From positions 72,579,044 to 72,643,043 of the forward strand of contig CM047430.1 of the NCBI GenBank assembly GCA_026168455.1: a DNA stretch of 64,000 nt, in the 5' to 3' direction. This document shows, piece by piece, positions 42,801 to 54,900 of this stretch. Below the pieces are notes generated by a model that did not search any database, was not told the DNA's origin, and saw only the letters and a list, made by a program, of their open reading frames with translations. This stretch comes from Theocolax elegans (lineage: Eukaryota > Arthropoda > Insecta > Hymenoptera > Cerocephalidae). The translations under genes and the position numbers were made by a program. Position 1 is the stretch's first letter, and every line of letters starts with the position of its first letter.

Positions 42801-45800
42801 AATAATAAGGAAGTACTTGGTAGTTAAAACTTATTAAAATGTTCTATCAATAACATAAATTTAAAGATTTAGTACAGTATAATCTTAATTATTTACATAA
42901 TTTAATTTTTTAATATTTAAATTTACTTGTAGATATAAAAAGCTTTATTTAAATCGATGCCACGTGTTTAGGTAAAATGGTTTGTTCATAAAATATTGTG
43001 ACGGTCATGGAGCTATCAGAGCATTAAAATACTTCCGTATGAAAAGTTATAATAGACTTATATTCACTATATAGCAACTTGATAACATAATCTCAGTAAT
43101 TTTTAAAATTTTAATTTAATTAAATTTGCTGTGTATTTTTTTCTTTTTCTTACAATTAATAGGTTCAATGCGGCCAATGTATATGCCAATTTTTTCAATA
43201 CTTTATAAAATCAAAAACTACATTTAATATTTAATTAAAATTTATTATGTTTATGTATTCAGGAATTCCTGAAGAATATGTAAAGAATGTTAGAAGTGGA
43301 CAAATTAGTTCAATATTTAAATTTACTGTAATAAATTATAAAAAATATTTCTTAATTCATTCGCACACACACATATATATATATAGTTCACACCGCATTG
43401 AACCTGTTAATATTTTATTTTTATTAGTTAATGAACTGTAAGATTTAAATAATTATAAATTGTATTAACTTATAGTTTGCTATATTACAAATTCTCTGAT
43501 CAAAATGATCTTTATTCATTTGTTGGGCAAGATTTTTTCTTTTTGACTCATTTTGAGGAACAGAATCAAACACTTTTTCAAGATTAGTTATATTGTTCTG
43601 CTTTTTACATTCAAGCAAGAAACAATATATTTCCAATTAAAAATCGAAATTTTATTTTTCTCAGATTTAATTTTAATACTTTCATTTGCTAATGGCCAAG
43701 ATTTTCTTCAAGAGCGAAACGGACGATTTTTAAAGGTAGTCACTAAGCAGAGACGTTAGCACCAAAACTCTCGGAAATTCTAGAAGAGTAAACGTAATCG
43801 TAGACTTTAGAATGTATATAGGTGTATATATATATACATAGAATATCGGCAATACGTGTGAATTCAGAGTGGTCGACGGTCGAGAAGAGCTAAACCACGG
43901 AAAACGTACGCTTCCCGCTGGTGACACTTACTTCGAAGCGACTGGACTGCAGCAGCACGTGGAGTACCAGTTCTGGGTGACCGCGAGTACTCGCGTAGGA
44001 GAGGGTCAAAATTCGAAAGTGGCTGCCCAGGTGCCAACGTTGCGAGTACCCGCTAGAATCACTTCGTTCGGAGGGCAAGTGGTCAGACCTTGGAGAGGCT
44101 CGGTCACCTTGGCTTGCAGCGCGGTTGGCGAACCCACCACGAGAGCTTGGTACAAATCGAATCTGGAACAAGTGCGCACCGACTCCAGTCGGAATATACA
44201 AATATTGCAGACCGGCGAGGTTGTCTTTTCGAGTTTGCAGCCGCAGGACGCTGGGAATTACACGTGCCAGGTCGAGAACTCTCAAGGGAGCGATCGGCTT
44301 CATTATTCTCTTATCGTTCAAGGTGAGAATTCCTTCACCCATATCACCCATATCTTTTACCCGTGGCTATTCGGTCAATATTCTCAAATATTTAAATAAA
44401 TATATGTAATACAATTTAACGGAAATACTAATATTATATTAATATTATTATTGTTATTCATACAAGGAATAAGGATCGACAATAAGGAAGTAGTATTTGG
44501 TAGTTAAAAATTATTAAAATTTTCTATCAATAACATAAATTTAAAGATTTAGTACAGTATAATCTTAATTATTTACATAATTTAATTTTTTAATATTTAA
44601 ATTTACTTGTAGATATAAAAAGCTTTATTTAAATCGATGCCACGTGTTTAGGTAAAATGGTTTGTTCATAAAATATTGTGACGGTCATGGAGCTATCAGA
44701 GCATTAAAATACTTCCGTATGAAAAGTTATAATAGACTTATATTCACTATATAGCAACTTGATAACATAATCTCAGTAATTTTTAAAATTTTAATTTAAT
44801 TAAATTTGCTGTGTATTTTTTTCTTTTTCTTACAATTAATAGGTTCAATGCGGCCAATGTATATGCCAATTTTTTCAATACTTATAAAATCAAAAACTAC
44901 ATTTAATATTTAATTAAAATTTATTATGTTTATGTATCAGGAATTCCTGAAGAATATGTAAAGAATGTTAGAAGTGGACAAATTAGTTCAATATTAAATT
45001 TACTGTAATAAATTATAAAAATATTTCTTAATTCATCGCACACACACATATATATATAGTTCACACCGCATTGAACCTGTTAATATTTTATTTTTATTAG
45101 TTAATGAACTGTAAGATTTAAATAATTATAAATTGTATTAACTTATAGTTTGCTATATTACAAATTCTCTGATCAAAATGATCTTTATTCATTTGTTGGG
45201 CAAGATTTTTTCTTTTTGACTCATTTTGAGGAACAGAATCAAACACTTTTTAAGATTAATTATATTGTTCTGCTTTTTACATTCAAGCAAGAAACAATAT
45301 TTTTCCAATTAAAAATCGAAATTTTATTTTTCTCAGATTTAATTTTAATACTTTCATTTGCTAATGGTCAAGCTTTTCTTCAAGAGCGAAACGGACGATT
45401 TTTAAAGGTATCACTAAGCAGAGTATTCGATTGTCCCAATAGACTAATGACGGTTATTGTACTTTACGGAACCTTTTTAAAAAAATTATATTTACGTCAC
45501 TTAATCGCGTGACATCGATTGAATCACAGGTCCATTTACGAATAATTAAAAAGAAACTGTACTAACAAGGGAAGTACATGACCTCCGGGAAACGGATCTC
45601 ATCCTAACTTTGGTATGTCTTTTATAATATAAAATATGAAGAAAGCCAAGTTATCTCTTGCCAATGGCCACTTTTACGGAAGTTATTCGACATCCAATAA
45701 TAATAGCAGTAAAATTTACTTCCAATTCGATCGCTTATAACTCGGAAACAAATAAAGATAAACAATCGAACCAAAAACCAGAAGAAAGTTGAGTTCAAGT

Positions 45801-48800
45801 AGATATGGTTTGAAAAAATAATGTTAAATTGCTCAATTTGGAGTAAAGTTATGAAGAAAATAAGAATTTGAAGAATTTTAGGCTTAAAGAAACAATAAAT
45901 TTTTCATATTAAATTTTGGTTAAAATTTCTTCAATTTTTATTTTCTTCATAACTTTGCTTCAAATTAAGCAATTTGAGCTTCTTTTTTTTCAAACCATAT
46001 CTACTTGAACTCAACTTTCTTCTGGTTTTTGTTTCGATTGTTATCTTATTTGTTTCCGAGTTATAAGCGATCGAATTGGAAGTAAATTTTACTGCTATTA
46101 TTATTGGATGTCGAATACTTCCGTAAAAGTGGCCATTGGCAAGAGATAACTTGGCTTTCTTCATATTTTTATATTATAAAAGACATACCAAAGTTAGGAT
46201 GAGATCCGTTTCCCGGAGGTCATGTACTTCCCTTGTAAGTAAATATTGTTATTAGTCATAAACTACCATTTAAAAGAAATATTAAAAAGAGTAACGACTC
46301 CCTATTGAAAAACTGTTTAGACATCGGTTACGAGACGCGTTTAATTTAAATATAAATATACTATTAATATTAAATTAAAACCTCGTCATTATATTCATAT
46401 ATATAACAAATGATGAATCTCGATAATTATTTATTATCCAACTGATGTATAAAAGAATTTTAATTACTAATAAAATACGCGCGTTAGATTTAATTTAAAT
46501 ATTTATCCTCATGTACAGTACCGTGCAAAAGTTCAGGATCATTTGTAAATTTTCCATTTACATATGTGTATATTTTATCTAATGTTTAATAATCCATTAT
46601 ATTCGAAGAAAATACCGTAGAACAATTTTAAAAAAACAAAATTCAACTGATATTACTCAAAATGACTAGCATTAATTATTAAAAAAAACTGTACAGCTGA
46701 TGGGACGAATATTGAAAAAAAAATTTTAAAATCATCCCATTAATCATTTGAAAAGTCACTTTTTGCAATAACGAAATTTTTTTATAATTTCTAAATTTTT
46801 TCAATATTGTAAAATTTGTTGATATATTTAATTTAAAATAATAAATTTAATGTTATATATATAGAAAAAAGCTAAACTAACAAGGAGACCCTCATATATT
46901 TGGGAAACAGATCGTGCCCAGCCTGTAGTATATGTTTTCTAATATAAAAATATTAAAAAAGCCAGAGCCGCAAACCCTAAAAATTGTTTTTTCAAAAGTG
47001 TTAAAGAAAGATTTAAAAAAAACGCTTCACTTTAAATGCTTGTAACTTCTAAACTATCAAATATTAATACTCAAACCGAAGTTTAATGAAAAGCTAAGAT
47101 AAAATAGATATAATTTAAAAAAAAAAGTACGCTCAAATCCGATAGAATGGAGCAGAGTTATAGCCGAATTAAAAATTAGAAGAAATTTTAACAAAAGTTG
47201 GACACTATAAATTTTATTGATTTTTTAAGCTAAATTTCTTTATATTTTTAATTCGGTTATAACTCTGCTCCAAAATTCCATTCTATCGAATTCGAGCGTA
47301 CTTTGTTTTCTTAAATTATATCTATTTTATCTCAGCTTTTCATTAAACTTTAGTCTGATTGTTAATATTTGATAGTTTAGATGTTACAAGCGTTTAACTT
47401 TTGGAAAAAACGATTGTTGGGGTCTGCGGCTCCGGCTTTTTTAATATTTTTATATTAGAAAACATATATTACAAGCTGGGCAGGATCAGTTTCCCAAACA
47501 TATGAAGGTCTCCTTGTAAGTGTTCGAAACAAAAAAGTAAGTTTACAATGAATAAAATGTGTCTTCGATGAATAAAGTGAGTCTACAGGGAATAAAGTGA
47601 TCAAAGAAATAAAATGCAATTTTACTCCACTCGTAGAGGTAAATAAAGTAGTTTTTTTTTAGATGATCAAGGTGAAAAATAATATAATTATTTTCTAAAA
47701 TATAAAAGTATCGTTTAATCAGTTTCAGTTTTGTTTGAAAATTAATTAAGGTAATTCTGAGTGATATCAGTAAAGATCAAGAACATACCTGTATTGCCTT
47801 TTTTTTAAAATTATTCTACGATATTTTCTTCAAATATAATAGATTGTTAAACATTAGATAAAATATAAATGGAAAATTTACAAATGTTCCTAAAGTTATG
47901 GACGTTACTGTAGGTATTGTGGTAAAAATACTTTTGAAAGAAACTGAGTGGCGCATAGTTGTTATATACATATATATATACCTATATAAAAAAAATAACC
48001 GATCGACTGACACGTACACAAAGATCGTCGCAATCTTGAAGTGTGCGTATAAATCACTCGTGAGTCGGTTCCCGTTGGTGGTGGTGGGTGCTACTTCGGC
48101 GTTCACGGTTGACAGCAACGAACCATAAATGAGAATCCTTATCGGGTTTGTATCGATACTCGCGTGCGCGTCGAACGAGACATATATATATATACGGAAA
48201 ACAACGTGTGTACACACACACACATACCTCGAGATTCTCGTTCCAGTTGAAATATTTCGAATTCCGAAGTGAATCGAATACTTGTAAGATATTGCCTACA
48301 ACTACTCTCTGCACTCCTGTTTGTTTGCCGATTTTATACGTCAAATACGTGTTTTAAGCGTTTTTACCTTTTTTTTTTTAATTTTATATTAACTATGTTA
48401 ATTTAGTAATTAAAAACAAATTTCAATTGTTATACACAATAGCGAATCGATAATATAGTATAATGTAGCGAAAGTATAATATAATATTCGGGGATCGTGA
48501 AAGTACTATTGAGGAGCGTCTGCACGAGAGGATACGGGGAGCATTATGGAACAGACCGAAATTCTCGCGAGAAAACACGGTACTCACAATGATAATGAAT
48601 GATCGTTTCGTCAACGCCATCGATCTTCCTCAATATTTACCTATCCTTGTCATTCACGGGAGAGAACTTCTTACCTTCTTTATTTTGTATATAATATAAC
48701 GATATTCAAACGGTTAAAGTAGCGGATTAAAATATTTCGGTTAGTAATTTAGCGTCGAACCGTTGTTTATCACCCTACATATATATATACATCATATGCC

Positions 48801-48928
48801 CTGGGTAAAAAAAGCCAGATATTCGGTGTAACGCGAAAAAAAATGTAGTAAACTCAAAAATGGTATATAGCTGGTTGAGTTTCTATAAAAGTAGAAGTTC
48901 CGAGGCATAAAATGAATAAAATTCCCGA

Positions 48929-48963
<35 letters not shown>

Positions 48964-51900
48964 GGACAGAGACCCTAAAAAATAGGGGGAACGCGAACGT
49001 AAATATAAAATCGGGGCTATAACATTTATATATATGACGTTGCAGTGCCACCGAGCGCACCTGTGCTCTACGTATCGAGTTCAACGTCGAGCAGCATCTT
49101 GCTGCATTGGAAGCCTGGGTACAACGGTGGGGCGCCTCTTACCAAGTACACATTGCACTACCGCACTACTCACGGCACCCTCGAGGAGATGCAGCTATCG
49201 CGACGTGCCACTAGCCACGAGCTCAAAGTACGTTACCCTCCATTCTTTATATTATCATTCATTTATTTCGTATTTTTATATACATATCCACATTCATATA
49301 TATATATGGACAGGGTATCCAAAAAGTATTGGACATCCTATACTGACAAAAAATGGACTCTTACTTTTAGAGAAATTCTTTTTAAATGTTACTCAAACGG
49401 AAAATCTGCTTGCTCTAAGATTGATTTTTTCTGATTCTTCTATAATTAAATGGAATCAGCTTTAAAAACAATTGGGTTTAACTGACAAAGACCAATATAT
49501 CCTAAGATCAAGCAGAGTACTTGTTCAATTCATCAGACCAACAATCCATTTTTTCAGTGTATATATTTATATATATACACGTACAAGAAATTAAGGTAGT
49601 GACATAGTATATGGTCAATAATTCTAATACGGCCAGGATAACTAACCAATATCATCATTACATTTTCCATTTTCAAGTAATTTTTTCGATGAAAATATTG
49701 TACGATCTATACCACCTTTGTTCACCGTTTATCCTTTATTTCACTTTTTCTCTCCGTGTATGTATAATAAACAACTCAAACTCAACTAAAATTTTAACTA
49801 TTTCAATGATGAAGATTTTTAATAACACATTCTGCAACTACGAAGCAAAATAGATATGTTTGCCACGAGTGCAATCTTTACCTACAAGGTCGGACAAATT
49901 ATCAGAATGAGAAAAATTGTTATATTCTATGCAGTAAAATTTAAAAGAAGGTGTAGCCAAAATTAATATATATATATATATTAAATATTATCTAAAAATC
50001 AAGACTTTAAAGTCATGTTTTGGTTTCGAAATACTGATAAATATTATCATTAAGTTTATAGTAATTTTTAATTAAACATATTTTTCTACGTACGCAAACA
50101 TCTACATGCTACCGTATTGCACATACTATTTTCTCATACGAGAGAGCCAAAAGCTATGTGATTATTTTTTAAACAATGTGTGTATTGGTTTAACAGTACT
50201 CAAAGGACATTGTATATTACGTGAAGTAATTCATAATTAGGTATAATTACACGAATGAATTTCACAAGGTGCAACAATTATTACATGTATGATTATACAG
50301 TTATTTATGCACTTAAGGAGTAATAGTTATTTATGCACCAAGGGAGTAAAATTGGTCTCTATTCCCGCGGGCGAAATTTTATGTCCGTGCTTTAGCCAAT
50401 CCAGATAATCGCGCAAGGGAATAATTACCATATGTTACTCCCGAGGTGCATACAAGACTTTTCACCCTGACCACAAAATAGAAATTTTTTCGACAAAAAA
50501 TAAAATTTACAGAGAGTAAAGTAAATTCAGCGGGCAATTAAGTGAATTTAGAGGGTATAAAATAAATTTACCGGGGAATAAAGTACTGTACGTCCCTAGG
50601 GATTATAATGAATTTTTACTTACTATAAAGCGGTCAATAAAGTACACTTTTCAGACTGTCGGGGTGAAAAGAATCTGATTCTAAAATTTACCGTGACAAC
50701 ACGGTAATCTTGGGACTTTCGATCATCAACCTAAAATATACCGTGACAGTGTATTCAAAATTGTAACGATTTTTTTTTAAATATGGACGTTTTAGGTTAA
50801 TTTTCGTAATAAAAGTTCATTTTTCATTATCACATATTTTAAATTAAATTTCAAATCGTTGAACATATACCCTATAACATTTTTATAATACTTAAAATTA
50901 TTGGCAAGAGGTAGTTTTCGAAAACAAATATATTGTTTCTTAATATTACTGTATATTTTATTTTGATGACGTTGTAATAATTTCATTTATTTTCCATCGA
51001 ACGTTCCAATGTAAATTAAATTATATCATTATGATGAGGTCATCGATATCGATTACACATATATTCATTGAATAAATATTTTTTTAATAATTCAACGCGC
51101 AGAATAGATTGTTTATAAACGAAAATATAATAATTCAAAGAATTTTATAAATTAATAGCTTTTTTAATTACATTTTCAATATGGTGTCACGGTAATATTA
51201 GTTGGAAATATTTCTCCGTCGTAATGTGAAAGAAATGTGCAATTATTGGATTTAAAATTATACTAGATATTCGCGACGTACGAATCGAGAAAAACTGAAA
51301 GTAAGTTTAAAAAATGACGTGGAAAGCTCAGGTAGTAAGTATAGAATGACAGAAAAGAGTGTACTTTATTTATTGATGGCTAGCATTAATTTTTTTATCG
51401 AATGCTGGAATAAATAAATAAATAAATAAACAGTTTGAGTTCCAATTTTAAATTAATTTTTACAGATATATGAGTATCCTCGGAATGTATTTTTCCAATA
51501 CAAGTCATACTTATGTTTTTAGTGAGAAATGCATCCCCGGAGCTAAAAATTCATGAAAATGGGCATATAATGCAAAAAGTGCTAAAATGTCAACTTGACT
51601 CTCTGTAACTTAAAATAATGGCCCAGAAAATATCTGAAAAAATTCAGGAGAACTACTGGATACCTCTAAAACATATCCCACAGTTTTTAGCAAATTAATA
51701 TATATATTATAATATTAAATATTATCTAAAAATCAAGACTTTAAAGTCATGTTTTGGTTTTCGAACTACTGATAATATTATCATTAAGTTTATAGTAATT
51801 TTTAATTAAACATATTTTTCTACGTCGCAAACATCTACATGCTACCGTATTGCACATACTATTTTCTCATACGAGAGAGCCAAAAGCTATGTGATTATTT

Positions 51901-54900
51901 TTTAAACAATGTGTGTATTGGTTTAACAGTACTCAAAGGACATTGTATATTACGTGAAGTCATTCATAATTAGGTATAATTACACGAATGAATTTCACAA
52001 GGTGCAACAATTATTACATGTATGATTATACAGTTATTTATGCACTTAAGGAGTAATAGTTATTTATGCACCAAGGGAGTAAAATTGGTCTCTATTCCCG
52101 CGGGCGAAATTTTTATGTCCGTGCTTTAGCCAATCCAGATAATCGCGCAAGGGAATAATTACCATGTTACTCCCGAGGTGCATACAAGACTTTTCACCCT
52201 GACCACAAAATAGAAATTTTTTCGACAAAAAATAAAATTTACAGAGAGTAAAGTAAATTCAGCGGGCAATTAAGTGAATTTAGAGGGTAATAAAGTAAAT
52301 TTACCGGGAATAAAGTACTGTACGTCCCTAGGGATTATAATGAATTTTTACTTACTATAAAGCGGTCAATAAAGTACACTTTTCAGACTGTCGGGGTGAA
52401 AAGAATCTGATTCTAAAATTTACCGTGACAACACGGTAATCTTGGGACTTTCGATCATCAACCTAAAATATACCGTGACAGTGTATTCAAAATTGTAACG
52501 ATTTTTTTTTAAATATGGACGTTTTAGGTTAATTTTCGTAATAAAAGTTCATTTTTCATTATCACATATTTTAAATTAAATTTCAAATCGTTGAACATAT
52601 ACCCTATAACATTTTTATAATACTTAAAATTATTGGCAAGAGGTAGTTTTCGAAAACAAATATATTGTTTCTTAATATTAACTGTATATTTTATTTTGAT
52701 GACGTTGTAATAATTTCATTTATTTTCCATCGAAACGTTCCAATGTAAATTAAATTATATCATTATGATGAGGTCATCGATATCGATTACACATATATTC
52801 ATTGAATAAATATTTTTTTTAATAATTCAACGCGCAGAATAGATTGTTTATAAACGAAAATATAATAAATTCAAAGAATTTTATAAATTAATAGCTTTTT
52901 TAATTACATTTTCAATATGGTGTCACGGTAATATTAGTTGGAAATATTTCTCCGTCGTAATGTGAAAGAAATGTGCAATTATTGGATTTAAAATTATACT
53001 AGATATTCGCGACGTACGAATCGAGAAAAACTGAAAGTAAGTTTAAAAAATGACGTGGAAAGCTCAGGTAGTAAGTATAGAATGACAGAAAAGAGTGTAC
53101 TTTATTTATTGATGGCTAGCATTAATTTTTTTATCGAATGCTGGAATAAATAAATAAATAAATAAACAGTTTGAGTTCCAATTTTAAATTAATTTTTACA
53201 GATATATGAGTATCCTCGGAATGTATTTTTCCAATACAAGTTTTGTAATTTTTATACCAACTCACAAGGGCAGTGTCACACCTCCGGAAAACAGATTTGT
53301 TATACCAAACTTTAGGATATAATTTCTACATGAAATAAATACGAAGAAATGCGGAGTTGGAATTGATAAGCAAATAACAAAAAATTTCGCAAAAAAATAT
53401 CCTTGACTTTGATTGCTTGTAACTCTGACAAAAAAGATAAGAAAAATGATTTATTTTTTACTAAACGAGGAATTTAATTTATCGAAAAAAACGTTCTGTA
53501 ACGATGTTGTTGTTTCCTTGGAAGATATTCTGTGAATTTTTTCAAATCTTTTTATTGATGAATCACCGAGATTTTTTAGTAGCCGTGAATAATTGTTTTA
53601 TACGGCTGTATATGACCGACCAAAAATAGTAATTTACGTATAATTAATTATTTCGTAAAAATGCCTCTGTCACGTTATGCTATTTGTTTTGAACAGTATC
53701 TGTGATGTTTTTCCGATTTTTCTTATAATTAAATTTTAAAATTTTTGTGATTTTCTCTGCAATTTGGTTATCACATCCACTTTAAAAGAAGTCAAATATC
53801 TTTATTTGATCAAAAGTTATGAAATAGAGAAAAATTAGAAAATAATTTGTCTTAAAAATCAATAAATTTAATAATTCAAAATATTTATCAAAATATGGTT
53901 AAACTCTTATTCTTCTATAACTTTTAACCAAATCTAGATACTTGATCTACTCGATCTCGTGCATATCTGTCTTGTTCCAGAGACTTAAGCAACCTAAGTC
54001 AAAGATTTTTTTTTTACTTTCTTAATATTTTTATAGTATAGAAATCATATTCAAACACTCAATATGTCAAATGTTGAATTAAAAAAATACGTCCCGTATA
54101 TCGAAAAAAGAGATATTCTATACTGCAATCAGCATCTATTTCATTGATTGATCCCTTCTCTCCGTGACATTCGAACGTATATGCAATGCAGGGTCTGCTG
54201 TGCGGGAACACCTATCAATTGTACCTGAGCGCGCACAACAAGATCGGAAGCAGCCCAGCATCGCCGGTTCTCTCGGTAAGGACGCAAGGTCAGCCACCCG
54301 GTATTCCACCAGCAGCAGCGTTCCTCTCGCCGAACTCGAGTTCCCTGGTCCTCAGGCTGACCGCCTGGCCCGACAACGGATGTCCAATCCTCTACTTCGT
54401 CGTTCAGTACAGGCCGATCAACGAGTTCCACTGGACCCTCGTCTCGAATAACGTCAAGCTCCAGAGGCGATTCGTCGTTACCAATTTGGCACCCAGCTCC
54501 GTTTACCAGCTCAAGGTCGAGGCTTACAACATCGCTGGTAACAATCAGGCCGAGTTTACTTTTGTCACTCTCACCAAGGAAGGAGGTACGTTCCCCACAC
54601 TTTTTCCGATATTTATCGCGTTATCTTCATATATCCTACATTCTGTAAAGTGACGGACAAAAACGAATCTGTCACTTGAAATCGTTCTCTAGAAACCTCT
54701 ATTTTTCCTAGATAATACGTTACTTTTAATATCTATATGTATATCCGCAATAAAACCAAAGTACAAAAGTTATACAGATTCGTGGAAATAGTATAGAGAC
54801 AGTAGATTAAATGGATTCGAACGATGAGATTTCATTCGGTTAAGGAAAAGTCATTTTCTTGCGAAATATAATTTTTCATTCGAGTTCCATCCACTTCTAT

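Larger units (their letters stand above)
42050..45420. repeat. 1.7 kb direct tandem duplication carrying a coding exon
   Basis: Copy one runs from about 42050 to 43742, copy two from about 43743 to 45418. The junction word cactaagcagag is at 43739-43750 and recurs at the end of copy two (45411-45422). Copies differ by one silent base in the 455 nt exon but by many one-base gaps, a few substitutions and an unlike 40 bp just after the exon in the flanks. Confidence 0.9.
44323..49045 (+). other. 4.7 kb intron with foldback and Tc1-like elements
   Basis: After the tail of the duplicated unit (to about 45420) the intron holds a foldback element at 45561-46240 and a Tc1-like element at 46516-47910 that itself contains a second foldback at 46876-47521. 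A (ga)n tract lies at 48932-48960 close to the FN5 acceptor. No coding segment was recognised. Confidence 0.7.
49228..54191 (+). other. 5 kb intron within FN5 with a 1.54 kb duplication
   Basis: It contains a small inverted-repeat element at 49341-49560, two direct copies of a 1.54 kb segment (49965-51504 and 51701-53240) with a 196 bp spacer, and a degenerate act-acaagg foldback from about 53260 to 54090. No coding segment was recognised. Confidence 0.7.

Noticed and set aside
42194..44351. 146-153-residue antisense open frames over the two FN4-Ig10 exons
   Set aside because: They are shadows of the sense exon; duplicated only because the exon is.
43553..45512. Open frames ending [16 protein letters not shown] in both copies of the 1.7 kb unit
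   Set aside because: Conservation between copies only reflects recent duplication; one copy has a charge change and there is no domain.
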